From: a virus
Length of the DNA: 40,591 bases
IMG/VR virus record: IMGVR_UViG_3300033145_000251
Span: 1 to 40,591 of that record
Strand: one strand, 5' to 3'
The notes beneath the pieces were generated by a model, which saw only the letters and a program-made list of their open reading frames with translations, was not told where the DNA came from and ran no database searches. Position numbers and translations under genes: made by a program. This document shows, piece by piece, positions 12,578 to 22,187 of this stretch. Each line of letters opens with the position of its first letter. Position 1 is the stretch's first letter.

Positions 12578-12967
12578 TTAGTAATACCAAAATGTATTGT
12601 TGACTCTATAATCTAAATGTAGAAATTTCTGTCTGTAAGATATCCCTATACCACAGAAGTCTGTAAGTCTTCCTGCATAGAATATCAACTGGTCAAGTGG
12701 TATAGCACATTGAATATCGCTTGCGAGCCCGTACAGGTGTTTAGATTTACTTGCTCCGCCTATTACCCTATTCCATTCAGGAGTCCGCCAGCCTGATGAT
12801 ATACGTATAGGTCTATCAATCTTGACTCTTATCTTTTCAAGGTCATTAGCCATTATTAAAATACTCTCAAAGTATTTTTCAGGTGGTTCAATCCTTTCTC
12901 CGTTTAGAGAATTACTCCAGAACTCACTGTACTCAAAATGTTCTGTAAGATTATCTGTTTTATACAT
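12578..12967 (-). CDS. M15-type peptidoglycan peptidase, endolysin (129 aa)
   Basis: The protein has the zinc-binding motifs of the M15 family: SKHLYGLASD (H77, D84) and FLHLD (H117, D119), with the preceding SGWRTPEWN. These are metallopeptidases that cut peptide bonds in peptidoglycan. The length is that of a stand-alone catalytic domain without a cell-wall-binding part. It follows directly on the glycosidase-type lysin (TAATG overlap), so the two probably act together on sugar chains and peptide bridges. Confidence 0.88.
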   Translation of the reverse strand: MYKTDNLTEHFEYSEFWSNSLNGERIEPPEKYFESILIMANDLEKIRVKIDRPIRISSGWRTPEWNRVIGGASKSKHLYGLASDIQCAIPLDQLIFYAGRLTDFCGIGISYRQKFLHLDYRVNNTFWYY

Positions 12968-14115
12968 TATTTATAATTCCCTGTTCTTGCTATCATCTGT
13001 ATAAATCTTACCACACTTGTATTGATATTGTCAAACATCCACTGCCACGTTTCTTTTCCCACTATGCCATCCACAGTTAAATCATTATCTTCCTGCCACG
13101 ATCTTACGGCTTCTTCTGTTACCTCGCCATACCAACTGTCAGCTCCAAATGGTTCAAGGTCATAGCCCTCATCTAACATAATCTGCTGTACTGCCCGACA
13201 CTCCTCATTATGGCATCCGGGTTTAACATAATTAATTTCAATTCCATACATATCAAATACCTCCTGATATTTCTGCCCCTGTGTATTTACTAAACTTATA
13301 AAATCATCCCAATAATCGCTTGTCTTTTTTATCATGCTAAAGGGTTTATCAAACCACCTGAAGCCAAGTTTTGGGTTATAATGCCCCCCATTCATATCCA
13401 GTAGCACAATCAAGGTAGCCAGATAGCCCAGTCCTTTAGCCTTTACAATCATATCCTTAATTACTTTCCAGCCTTCAGATGTCATATAATTTTCAAACCA
13501 ACTACCACCCTCGGTTATCATATACTGCTTACCCCTTGCCGTTGCCATAGTTGCCCAATTATTTAACATCTGCCAGTTAGGAGGATAACCTAAACTTGAT
13601 AGCGGATGTACGCCGAGTATTTGTGAAGTGCAGTTATCTAATAGATAATTCCAGTCAAGCATATTGTATTCATCGTTACCTGACACAGTCTCATAATGTT
13701 TGATTTGTCTGTTAGCTGTATTACAGTACTGCACATACTCTGCTGTATTATGCCTCTTTCCAGGCTCATTCATATGTGCTGTATAAGCCAACTGAAAGCC
13801 TGCGTCATATATCAACTGGTCTATAATCCTGCCACGCCTTGCGTATTCTGCTATAGGAATATCAGGGTCTAAGAATGTAGGATTATTATTCACTATCGGC
13901 ACTACATTATATTTCTTGCATTCTTCCAAAAATGTCTTTAAGCACAAATCATTTCTTGTGTAGTAAGCCCACTTAAACACGTCTGTATATAACCTATGCC
14001 TTAGTTCATCATCAGATAGATTATAAGGCAGTTTAGCATATACCCTATGGCAATATATCTGTAGGGCAGGATGATTTATTCCATTATTGTAATGATCGCC
14101 ACCTATAAAATACAT
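12967..14115 (-). CDS. Clan GH-A-like glycosidase with PG-binding domain, lysin (382 aa)
   Basis: Residues 1-270 look like a TIM-barrel glycosidase of clan GH-A: HMNEPG (E117) fits the acid/base Asn-Glu-Pro and MITEGGSW (E202) the nucleophile, 85 residues apart. Residues about 300-360 (ECRAVQQIMLDEGY through VDGIVGKETW) form a peptidoglycan-binding domain of the PG_binding_1 type. Together they suggest a wall-degrading enzyme. GH-A barrels are unusual as phage lysins. There is no signal peptide, so it would need a holin; the membrane protein encoded just upstream is a candidate. Confidence 0.75.
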   Translation of the reverse strand: MYFIGGDHYNNGINHPALQIYCHRVYAKLPYNLSDDELRHRLYTDVFKWAYYTRNDLCLKTFLEECKKYNVVPIVNNNPTFLDPDIPIAEYARRGRIIDQLIYDAGFQLAYTAHMNEPGKRHNTAEYVQYCNTANRQIKHYETVSGNDEYNMLDWNYLLDNCTSQILGVHPLSSLGYPPNWQMLNNWATMATARGKQYMITEGGSWFENYMTSEGWKVIKDMIVKAKGLGYLATLIVLLDMNGGHYNPKLGFRWFDKPFSMIKKTSDYWDDFISLVNTQGQKYQEVFDMYGIEINYVKPGCHNEECRAVQQIMLDEGYDLEPFGADSWYGEVTEEAVRSWQEDNDLTVDGIVGKETWQWMFDNINTSVVRFIQMIARTGNYK

Positions 14116-14418
14116 TTAACCTCCACCCAAGCTATTTATTACAGCAATATATGTCAGTATTATTCCTAATATAGTACCCACAATATAAAATCCTTTAGTT
14201 CCTATTTTACCTTCGCCCTTTTTTTCCACCTTATCAACATCTGTTTTATCTGCCTTATCCTTCATATCTTCTTCTAATGCATTAATACATTTATCGTGCC
14301 TTGTTACTGTACCGTTAGTTTTAACTGCCTGCAGGTACGTCATTATTTGGATTTCTTTAGCAGGCTTCTTTAATAAATCCTCTACGCTTAACGTATCTTC
14401 AAATCTTCTGTCTGGCAT
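14116..14418 (-). CDS. Holin candidate with C-terminal membrane span (100 aa)
   Basis: The first 70 residues are charged and partly coiled (LEEDMKDKADKTDVDKVEKK), and residues 76-96 form one hydrophobic span ending in NSLGGG. A soluble coil followed by one span resembles the XhlA type of phage lysis protein. It lies directly before the two lysin genes. AAAGGAT precedes the ATG. Evidence is positional and topological. Confidence 0.6.
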   Translation of the reverse strand: MPDRRFEDTLSVEDLLKKPAKEIQIMTYLQAVKTNGTVTRHDKCINALEEDMKDKADKTDVDKVEKKGEGKIGTKGFYIVGTILGIILTYIAVINSLGGG

Positions 14419-14432
14419 AGTTATCCTTTCTA

Positions 14433-15161
14433 TTATATCAATCCTAACCTCGGTACTAATATTCCCTTAGGTTCCCAAATTTTATCATGTTTTCCCCATA
14501 TATCTTCCATAAATATCCAGGGAGAAAATCCTGAAAAGCCACCTGCTACTATAGGATAATAATATGCTTTTTGTTCTGCTATACTCCAAGCAGTATCAGC
14601 AATAACGATTTCATCTATCAAGCATTGTCCTATATGATCATAAGTAGCATTGGTTCCCCAACCAATTCTTATATTGTCAAAACTCATATCCTTATTTGCA
14701 TTGCCCCCACTACCTACTTCCACTAAATCTACATAAGCCTTAATTGTTGAGCCTTCTCTTGTTATTACCCCTAGATGCCAAGTGCCATCACAAACATCAG
14801 TAGACCCCCAAGCTTCTCCTGTTGCACCTCCGATATTTATCACACCGCCGAAATATCCAGTAGTTTTTGCTAGGCAAGGTCTGAGCATATTTGCACCTGC
14901 GATGACACCCATAATTGTTGGTGTATAATCATTTGCTGGATTGCTTGTTTTATTAAACCATAACCCTACAGTAATATCTCCTAATCCTACATTCCAAGCA
15001 AAGGCAGCTCTATCAAGATAATTGACATTACTCCAAGTTGCTGATGCACAATCTCCATCATGTCCTGCAACAAAATTTACCGTTCCGTGGCTTGCTAAAG
15101 TCTCATTATTTCCACTACTATCATTAAGGTCATCTAGATGCCATTCTGCTTTTAATGCCAT
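14433..15161 (-). CDS. LamG-like (concanavalin fold) virion protein (242 aa)
   Basis: The protein reads as a single LamG/jelly-roll domain: HLDDLNDSSGN at the start, WSNVNYLDR, ITVGLWFNKT, DGTWHLGVITREG and IDEIVIADTAWS near residue 190 are typical landmarks. Such domains bind sugars and are common on tail tips. It follows the baseplate/fibre gene and precedes lysis, so a receptor-binding or wall-binding role is likely. A short tail of about 35 residues follows the domain. Confidence 0.8.
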   Translation of the reverse strand: MALKAEWHLDDLNDSSGNNETLASHGTVNFVAGHDGDCASATWSNVNYLDRAAFAWNVGLGDITVGLWFNKTSNPANDYTPTIMGVIAGANMLRPCLAKTTGYFGGVINIGGATGEAWGSTDVCDGTWHLGVITREGSTIKAYVDLVEVGSGGNANKDMSFDNIRIGWGTNATYDHIGQCLIDEIVIADTAWSIAEQKAYYYPIVAGGFSGFSPWIFMEDIWGKHDKIWEPKGILVPRLGLI

Positions 15162-15170
15162 TTATATCAC

Positions 15171-16181
15171 CTATCCCTTATTCCATTCAAATGCTATCCA
15201 ATCAATAAATACATCATCTGCATCTGCACCAGCATCATCTTCCATTACACATTTACAGTGCCAGATTTCCCCTGCTGCCATAAGATGGTTTGCTTGAGTA
15301 ACGGTTACGGTTTTTATTTTAGTTTTTCCGGGAACAGCATCAGAAGCTTCTTCATCGTATAATTGATAAGCTCCTGCTGTATCTGGATTATGGACTTCTC
15401 CTGTAGCAACTGAAGCAACTCTTATCCCAAGTGAATGTGTCTTTGCTGCACCTGCACTTCTAAAGCAAACATTTATTACCAGACTTCCACCATCATATTC
15501 ATCAGGTACTCTAAATTTTGGTACATCAAAAAATTCTGTCTTTGCTACTGCCAGATGCTTACAATATACTTTTGCTGCTGTGCCATCAGCTTCTACTAGT
15601 TCACAAGCCGAACCATCAATCTTGAAACCATCAGCCATTACGATTATATTATTGGCTATAATTTTTGCTCCGGTAACATTAGTTAATAGGGAAACATTTC
15701 CACCCTCACAATAATCTCTTTCATCGGTAATTTCTGTATCACTGACTGAGGTTTCTAAAGCAGCTACTAAAACTTGAGCCAATGATATTTCATACGTAGC
15801 ATCAGTTTGTGTTAAAGTTGGAGCTGCAGGCACTGCTCCGGGTGTCCCCTCTAATACTTCAATAGTGATTTCAAAGTCTACAGTTGTATCTAATCTAAGT
15901 ATAATCCTATCAATTCTAGGATCATCAGGGTCAGCAGCAGCAAGTGATTTTGTTACAAATGCAGTATTCTGATACCAGAATCCGTGAACAAATGCCCAGC
16001 CAGTATTTACTTTTACAGCTAAAGCAATGGGGTCAGTTTCTACTACTTCAAGTGTATTATCTTCACCTGTAATTACACCATAAGTGGGAAACATCAATCT
16101 ATATACTTCTGAATCATGCACCTGTGTATATTCAGGTATATCACCCTCTGGCCCACCAAAAAATCTTGAATATTCAGTCAT
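15171..16181 (-). CDS. Baseplate/tail fibre protein (336 aa)
   Basis: The first 150 residues (MTEYSRFFG..., WAFVHGFWYQN, DPRIDRIILRLD, PTLTQTDATYEISLAQV, ITDERDYCEGG) match the N-terminal part of many Gram-positive siphovirus baseplate or receptor-binding proteins, which dock on the tail tip. The second half is beta-rich and probably the distal domain. GAGAGGTGG precedes the ATG. It lies between the Gp37-like tail protein and the LamG protein. Confidence 0.8.
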   Translation of the reverse strand: MTEYSRFFGGPEGDIPEYTQVHDSEVYRLMFPTYGVITGEDNTLEVVETDPIALAVKVNTGWAFVHGFWYQNTAFVTKSLAAADPDDPRIDRIILRLDTTVDFEITIEVLEGTPGAVPAAPTLTQTDATYEISLAQVLVAALETSVSDTEITDERDYCEGGNVSLLTNVTGAKIIANNIIVMADGFKIDGSACELVEADGTAAKVYCKHLAVAKTEFFDVPKFRVPDEYDGGSLVINVCFRSAGAAKTHSLGIRVASVATGEVHNPDTAGAYQLYDEEASDAVPGKTKIKTVTVTQANHLMAAGEIWHCKCVMEDDAGADADDVFIDWIAFEWNKG

Positions 16182-16201
16182 TATTCCACCTCTCTTTTAT
16201 T

Positions 16202-18190
16202 TTATCTTCTTGTCTCTGGATTAGTATTTTGATTTTCATATTTTGTCATAGCAATAATATCAGGAAATTCCCTGCCTAAAATTAGTTTATTTTGTATCAG
16301 TTCTTCAGGAGTAATTACAATTATCGATTCAACTACCCGCAGATCACCCGATATGATATCCGGGTAATCTATTGTTACAATATCACCGAGATAAAAATCC
16401 TCGCCATAACTGAACGGGCCAGTGTTTAGATTCTCCATTTGAACCATGATTTCCTCGCCTCTATCAGCAAGCCTTTCATTTCCTCTTTGTAGCATTTTAT
16501 CAGTAGCATCTAAATCTCTTGCATCTATTAGAAATTCTCGCCTATCTTGATCTGTAAAAGTATCTCCATCTTTTTCAACTTCATCCACATCTCTTGCATT
16601 TGCTTCCCCCTGCCCTGCTACATAGGCAACATTTTTAGAATTTATATTAGAATCAATATAAGACAGGAGTTTTACATTTCCAAACTTCGGGGAAAAGCTA
16701 ACAACATCATTTTCGCCATTATCCCAACTTCTGTCTACCCCTTCTATAATTTTAAATATGAATTTCTTATTTGTAGGGTCTAAAATTATTTCCCAGCCAA
16801 GCCCTGAAGCCAGGCCTATTTCCTCTAAAAGTTCAGAAATATATTGAAACCGTGCATCATATTTTATATTGCCTCCACGTTCCTCATTATCTGTTAGATA
16901 TAAAAGCGCATAATTTCTATCAGCATCGGCGGCATCTATACAATTTATATTTACATAATGCCTCATTGCGGTTTCTGCAAAAGTATTCTGGCTATCATAT
17001 CCCGTACCTGCGGCAGTACCACTTAAAGCAATTCTTTCCGCAAGCAAGCCCTCAAGCGCCCTGCCTCTGATAATATAATTTTCAGATATCTTGCCCTCGC
17101 TGGTAAGTGTCAGCTCCACAGATTCTATTATCCCTGCCCTATAATATCCGGCTACATATAATGCCAGCACATTGCCTTTAACAAGATAATTGGTATTGGA
17201 CTTATACCGATTAATAATCAGTGTAAAGTTACCTACTTTCCGAAACTTAAATGTCCAGCTTAAATACTCATAATCTTCCAATATCCCTTGCTTCGTAAGA
17301 GAACTGTTAAATATTGAAATTTCACTTGTCAGAGGGAGAATTTTACCTTGTGCTATAATAGCTTCTCTAGCTGTTTTTAGGGTTGTAGCGTCATCTGAAT
17401 CCAGCAATACATCTTCGGAATCAGTACCATTTCTTAAATAATAATCATATTCTGTTTCAGCAGATAAACCCGTATCTCTATAAGTTCCTCCACCTGCTCC
17501 AGTACCAAGAACAGCAATTCTTGTATCTCCTCTAAATAACGAGACATCTGTACCATCTTTATAGGTGTATGTTAAATCAATGGTGGCAGAGTCAACCACA
17601 GCAGCAGATAAGGTTCCTATAGTAGGCAATTCAGGTGTACCGACAATTACTTTTGCCAGTTCTGCATCTCCAACTTCATCGCCATTTCTAAGATAATAAG
17701 TATGGATTGTATCGGGTGCCAGTCCATCACTTCTATAAACTCCAAAACCATCACCCGAACCAAAAGTATCAAGTAAGTCGCCTTCTTTAAATAGTGATAC
17801 ATCAGTTCCGTTTTTATAGGAATAAGTTAAATCTATTGTAGTAGCATTAATAACTACACCAGCTAATTCTCCTGAAGTAGTTGGCGGAGGTGGAGGAGGC
17901 GGAGGAGGCGGAGGAGGAGCTTCTGATAATGTTGAATAAGTTTTTGAGACTATAGTTTCATAAATTGGTCCAGTAGGCCCCTGTCTATTATAACCCCGCA
18001 AAGAAAAACCATAACTTGTACCAGGGCTTAGTCCTGTCTTAGTATAAGAGCCAGAACCACTACCATCACCACAACTTTTAAGAGTTGAGCTACCCATTTT
18101 AAGAGTTACACTATACCAACCACTAAAAGAATAATTCACATTTATTGAGGTTGTAGTAACTGCACCTTTACTTAATGCTCCTGAAGCCAT
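16202..18190 (-). CDS. Tail protein: FN3-like repeats plus Gp37-like domain (662 aa)
   Basis: The last 370 residues (from about ILPLTSEISIFN) resemble the Siphovirus ReqiPepy6 Gp37-like tail proteins. Before this stand three FN3-like units: one at about 1-85, then a stretch of 12 prolines (about 94-105), then two close copies (TTIDLTYSYKNGTDVSLF / ATIDLTYTYKDGTDVSLF). The start chosen here has GGAGGG seven bases before ATG. The frame stays open for 30 codons further up and reads as a signal peptide (see next entry). It follows Dit, as tail-associated proteins do. Confidence 0.8.
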   Translation of the reverse strand: MASGALSKGAVTTTSINVNYSFSGWYSVTLKMGSSTLKSCGDGSGSGSYTKTGLSPGTSYGFSLRGYNRQGPTGPIYETIVSKTYSTLSEAPPPPPPPPPPPPTTSGELAGVVINATTIDLTYSYKNGTDVSLFKEGDLLDTFGSGDGFGVYRSDGLAPDTIHTYYLRNGDEVGDAELAKVIVGTPELPTIGTLSAAVVDSATIDLTYTYKDGTDVSLFRGDTRIAVLGTGAGGGTYRDTGLSAETEYDYYLRNGTDSEDVLLDSDDATTLKTAREAIIAQGKILPLTSEISIFNSSLTKQGILEDYEYLSWTFKFRKVGNFTLIINRYKSNTNYLVKGNVLALYVAGYYRAGIIESVELTLTSEGKISENYIIRGRALEGLLAERIALSGTAAGTGYDSQNTFAETAMRHYVNINCIDAADADRNYALLYLTDNEERGGNIKYDARFQYISELLEEIGLASGLGWEIILDPTNKKFIFKIIEGVDRSWDNGENDVVSFSPKFGNVKLLSYIDSNINSKNVAYVAGQGEANARDVDEVEKDGDTFTDQDRREFLIDARDLDATDKMLQRGNERLADRGEEIMVQMENLNTGPFSYGEDFYLGDIVTIDYPDIISGDLRVVESIIVITPEELIQNKLILGREFPDIIAMTKYENQNTNPETRR

Positions 18191-18280
18191 ATTAATACCC
18201 TCCGTTTCTTCTGCCAAACACGAAATGGAGAATATTAATAATATTACAATTAGAATTGAACATAATTTATATTTCCTCAC
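18191..18280 (-). other. Signal-peptide-like in-frame 5' extension of the tail gene
   Basis: These 30 codons lie in frame before the likely ATG and begin with GTG right after the stop of the Dit gene. They read as a basic start (MRKYK), a hydrophobic core of about 16 residues ending in LLIFSISC, then LAEETEG. This is a textbook secretion signal. The ribosome site for GTG is weak and the one for the inner ATG is strong, so two products may be made. In a tightly packed genome the region is otherwise unexplained. Confidence 0.55.
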
Positions 18281-19171
18281 TTATATACCACTAAATCTAT
18301 TATAATAATGAACTAAACATTGCGCATTTTCGCCCTCGCTAGATACAGTATAATTTATGGGATTACTACCGGGTTGAAGTTTCCAAAATATAGAATCAGG
18401 GTCTACATACTCGAAAGCGTTGCTATATTCTCCTCCCGAAAGAATCCTGACAGCCGTTTCTCCAAAAGCAGTATTAATAATTAATATATCTCCATCAGGT
18501 ATGGTATGCACAATAGATATTTCTTCATCAGTTCTAGCATTGGTAATTACCGGGTCTACCAGTTCACCGTAGAAATATATCATAACCGGAGTTTCAACAT
18601 TCCCTGTATTTGCTATTTCTATTGTAGTTCCAACCTGTCCATAACTCATAGGAAAACTCCAGGGATAAGTCCAGCCACCGCTAAAACCTACAAGCGTTCT
18701 TTCAATCTGCCCTGGATCATACCAGAATGGATTAGGTGCTACCATATGCATCAGGACTTTCTGGTGTTTTGTCCCCTGCGCACTACCCTGTGGAAATTCT
18801 ATTTTACTGACCAGACAATCAAGGTAATATTCACCGCCATCTGCTTGGCTCCATTTTAATTGCCCTAATCCTAAATCTGGTGAAAAATGATTTATTACAT
18901 TCAATCTTCTGTCAAATAAAGCTTGCTTATCACTTGCAAAAATTGTAAATTCAATATTAAATTCCCGTTCTTCATAGATTTTATCAATTAATGTCCTGCC
19001 GTCCTGATATGGTGCTTTCGATAAATGTACGACAAGGTCTGCAAGCCCAAAACAACCGGCACCCGTAAGCAAGTAATTAGGAGGTGTTATATTAAATTCA
19101 ATATCTTCCGAATTAATAAATGATAAATATTCGGTTCTGGTCGTATTATCTAAAATTGTAATGGTACTCAT
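18281..19171 (-). CDS. Distal tail protein (Dit-like, 296 aa)
   Basis: The position after the tape measure and the N-terminal pattern (a beta-rich domain with GLADLVVHLSKAPYQDGRTLIDKIYEEREFNI, given in part, then a hinge with HQKVLMHMVAPNPFWYDP) fit the siphovirus tail component family of Dit proteins. Dit forms the hexameric hub at the tail tip. The C-terminal half is a beta sandwich of galectin-like type by analogy. Its ATG overlaps the tape measure stop. Confidence 0.85.
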   Translation of the reverse strand: MSTITILDNTTRTEYLSFINSEDIEFNITPPNYLLTGAGCFGLADLVVHLSKAPYQDGRTLIDKIYEEREFNIEFTIFASDKQALFDRRLNVINHFSPDLGLGQLKWSQADGGEYYLDCLVSKIEFPQGSAQGTKHQKVLMHMVAPNPFWYDPGQIERTLVGFSGGWTYPWSFPMSYGQVGTTIEIANTGNVETPVMIYFYGELVDPVITNARTDEEISIVHTIPDGDILIINTAFGETAVRILSGGEYSNAFEYVDPDSIFWKLQPGSNPINYTVSSEGENAQCLVHYYNRFSGI

Positions 19172-22100
19172 CTTAGGCCATACTCCATTCCTATTGTTCG
19201 CATCATAAATTCAGTTTCATTAGCAATATCTGCCGGAGTTCCTTTAGGGGTTATTACATTAAGATTTTCTATAATCATTCCGCTACCTGAACCATCCGGT
19301 CTGGTATTGGCTTTATTCATTATCCATTTAGCTAAATTTTTCTGCTGTCCTGTGTTTGCAATAACTTCATTTTCATGTGCCATTATAGGGATTGCCCTAC
19401 CTCTCTGCGGGGTAACCATTCCATAAGCGGCTGAAAGCATTGGTTGTCTTGCACTATCTCCGCCGATTACTCCACCACCGGCATAACCTACTATACCACC
19501 CATTGCACCACCAGCCGGAGCTATTGATTTAGCAGTTCCCAGAGTTCGGTATTCGGTTGTTACAACAGTCCTTACCTCTTTTGGTATTTTACTCATAAAC
19601 CTTACATACGCATCTATGTCCTTTTCAGCTTGTTCCGTTTCTATTCCTAAAATTCTTGTTTCAGCAGCCCTGTCAAGTTCTATCCCCACCTCTACTGCCA
19701 TATCAATTATCTCTTGCCCGGATAATCCAAATTGTGCAGACATTTCTATAAATGCTTCCTGTGAGAGTCCAGTAGTTTCCTGTGTTTGAGTAAGCAGATC
19801 AATAAGTTTCTGTCGGAGTTCTTCTTTACGTTCAATCGATATACCCTCTTCAGTATAAAGTTCTCCGAGAGTTGTAAGATTCTTCTGCAAATCATCATCA
19901 TACTTATTTATTTCTTCTTCTAATTCCCTTGTTAATTCAGCTATACGTTCTTTTTGTCCTGCACTTTGTTCATCGGTTTTAATAGATTCGCCAGTTAATC
20001 CTGTTCCCTCTTTTATTATTTCATTTGTTCTTGCTTGGACATTATTCAAATCCCCTTGCACGGAATAATATTCTGTTGTATTCCCTTTTCCTTCTTCAAG
20101 TAATTTATTTAATTGACCTTGCAATTCATTTGCTCTGGCATTTAACTTAACATATTCTTCATTTGTAGATAAATATACATGTAGGGCTTCATCATTTTTT
20201 ATAAATGTTGAACCTGTGGCTGACATTGCTTTTTCAAGTTCTTTTTCGATTCTTGCTATTTCTTTTGTAGAATCTATCAAATCCCATTCAGCTTCTTGCA
20301 AGTCATTTTCTGCATTAGTTATGCCAAATATCTCATCGATTAATTCATTATATGCCTGTCGGAGATCATCAACTGTTTCTTCCTGATCCTCCAATGCTTC
20401 GGTAGTATCTTCAGTTGCTCCTTCAAATTCCTTAGAAGCATCTGTTGTATCTTTTACAGCAGTATAAAATTCTTTAGTTTTTATAAATGCAGGACCTATC
20501 CCCCGCTCATGTAATTCAATAAATCCTAATCTTAAATTATTAAGTCTCTCATTGAGTTCCTCTGCTGTTATATCCCCTCGTACATAAGCTTCTGCGAGTT
20601 GATTCATTTGTTTTTCCGCAAAAGGAAATTCATCACTGAAGTTTTTTAGAGCATGGATATTAGATTCTATTAACCTGATATGCTCATAGCCTTCAGCAAT
20701 TAAGCTTGCTTGTGCTCCCTCAAGCCCTTCAAAATGTTTTTGGGTAAAGTAAGCATCCATTGCCAATGCTCCCAGAGGCTGTGCTATTATACCAGCTGTC
20801 GCACCAAGAGTCAGTAATGTACCTGTAAGGCCTGCTCCGCCCGCAGCTATATTTAATGCTACTACAGCAGTTCGGAGTGCTACAACTGTCCGAACCATAA
20901 AGCCAAGTCCTACAAGAACTGGCCCGACGACAGCAGCAAACGTACCCAGACTTACAACCAATTCTTTCTGGCTATCGGTAAGATTATCCCACCATTTTAT
21001 ACCCTCTTTGATATCTCCTATAAGCCCCTCAAGGTGTGGCTTTAAGACATCGAATATCTCTATCCCTACAAGAACAAGTTCATTTTTAAGTTGCTTGACC
21101 GAGGCAGCGAAAGACTCCATCTGCTTATTTGCCACATCTTCGGTAAATCCAGTTGCACTTCGCAGATCACTTTCATATCCCCTTATTGCGTCAGAGGTTC
21201 CAAGCAGTGCCATCATTGCGGATATTGACCTATCCTGGAAGCCCATCATCATCAGTGCAGCTCTCTTTTCCTTGTCGCTCAAGTCATCAAGCGCACCCTC
21301 CAGGTCTGTAATAACATCTGCAATATTTCGGACTTTCCCGGTAGCGTCAAATACATTTACCCCAAAATGTTCAAAAGCTTCAGCATTATTAATCGATGAA
21401 CGCTGTAGATCCCGGAGGATTATATTAAGATAGTTTCCGGCTTCAGCACCTTTAATGCCCTGGTCTGCATAAACCGCCAGCACAGCAACGCCTTCTTCAA
21501 GGTCTTTATTCAACAATCTAAGTGCTGGGCCTGCCTTATTGGTCAAAGACTCCGAGAACTGCCGTACAGTTGCATTTGACAGGGTATTAGCTTTTACAAG
21601 TACATCAGATACCCGGGTCATATTTTCCATATTCTTAACAACATCATCCCTGATAGTTAAACCAAGTGCAGATTGTGCATCTGTGAGTAAGTCAGTAGCA
21701 AGCGCAAGGTCAAAATTACCTGCCTGTGCAAATCGTGCTACCCGGGGGAGTGCCTCTATAGATTGCGCTGCGTCCAGTCCTGCAGAAGCCAGATAGAAAT
21801 AAGCGTCTGCTGCTTCTTTGGCAGAAAAGGTCGTATATTTTACAACATCTTTGGCGGTAAGCTCCATTTCAGCACGTATCTGCGGAGAGATATCTTTCAT
21901 TATGGCAAGTGATTTTGTCATGCCATCTTCAAAGTCCATGCCTGCCTTAGTTGCCGCCGCCCCCATTGCCAATAAAGGTATGGTTACATACATCGACATA
22001 TTCCTACCTACAGATGTAAGCCCTTTGCCAATACTGGCTAGTTTAGCATTAATCGAGGCGGTTTTAGTCATAGCCGTACGGTCAAGCTCGCTTAATTTAA

Positions 22101-22185
22101 GCTTTGCAACCGTAACCCCGGTTTGAAGTTTTTTAGTGTCCAGCCCAATTTCTGCCCAAATTGTACCGATATTTCCAAATGCCAT
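19168..22185 (-). CDS. Tape measure protein (1005 aa)
   Basis: It is the longest gene in the window. Residues 40-400 resemble the TP901 core of tape measure proteins (GAAATKAGMDFEDGMTKSLA, YFYLASAGLDAAQSIEALPR and similar). Hydrophobic segments lie at about 415-480, with a long coiled coil at about 600-800. The C-terminus has a Gly-rich part (GGAMGGIVGYAGGGVIGG). At about 1.5 angstrom per residue the tail would be near 150 nm, by the usual rule. AGGAATTAGTA precedes the ATG. Confidence 0.95.
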   Translation of the reverse strand: MAFGNIGTIWAEIGLDTKKLQTGVTVAKLKLSELDRTAMTKTASINAKLASIGKGLTSVGRNMSMYVTIPLLAMGAAATKAGMDFEDGMTKSLAIMKDISPQIRAEMELTAKDVVKYTTFSAKEAADAYFYLASAGLDAAQSIEALPRVARFAQAGNFDLALATDLLTDAQSALGLTIRDDVVKNMENMTRVSDVLVKANTLSNATVRQFSESLTNKAGPALRLLNKDLEEGVAVLAVYADQGIKGAEAGNYLNIILRDLQRSSINNAEAFEHFGVNVFDATGKVRNIADVITDLEGALDDLSDKEKRAALMMMGFQDRSISAMMALLGTSDAIRGYESDLRSATGFTEDVANKQMESFAASVKQLKNELVLVGIEIFDVLKPHLEGLIGDIKEGIKWWDNLTDSQKELVVSLGTFAAVVGPVLVGLGFMVRTVVALRTAVVALNIAAGGAGLTGTLLTLGATAGIIAQPLGALAMDAYFTQKHFEGLEGAQASLIAEGYEHIRLIESNIHALKNFSDEFPFAEKQMNQLAEAYVRGDITAEELNERLNNLRLGFIELHERGIGPAFIKTKEFYTAVKDTTDASKEFEGATEDTTEALEDQEETVDDLRQAYNELIDEIFGITNAENDLQEAEWDLIDSTKEIARIEKELEKAMSATGSTFIKNDEALHVYLSTNEEYVKLNARANELQGQLNKLLEEGKGNTTEYYSVQGDLNNVQARTNEIIKEGTGLTGESIKTDEQSAGQKERIAELTRELEEEINKYDDDLQKNLTTLGELYTEEGISIERKEELRQKLIDLLTQTQETTGLSQEAFIEMSAQFGLSGQEIIDMAVEVGIELDRAAETRILGIETEQAEKDIDAYVRFMSKIPKEVRTVVTTEYRTLGTAKSIAPAGGAMGGIVGYAGGGVIGGDSARQPMLSAAYGMVTPQRGRAIPIMAHENEVIANTGQQKNLAKWIMNKANTRPDGSGSGMIIENLNVITPKGTPADIANETEFMMRTIGMEYGLR

Positions 22186-22187
22186 TA

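Noticed and set aside
21008-22126. Several plus-strand frames inside the tape measure gene
   Set aside because: They are all opposite a well-supported 1005-residue gene and show no family pattern.
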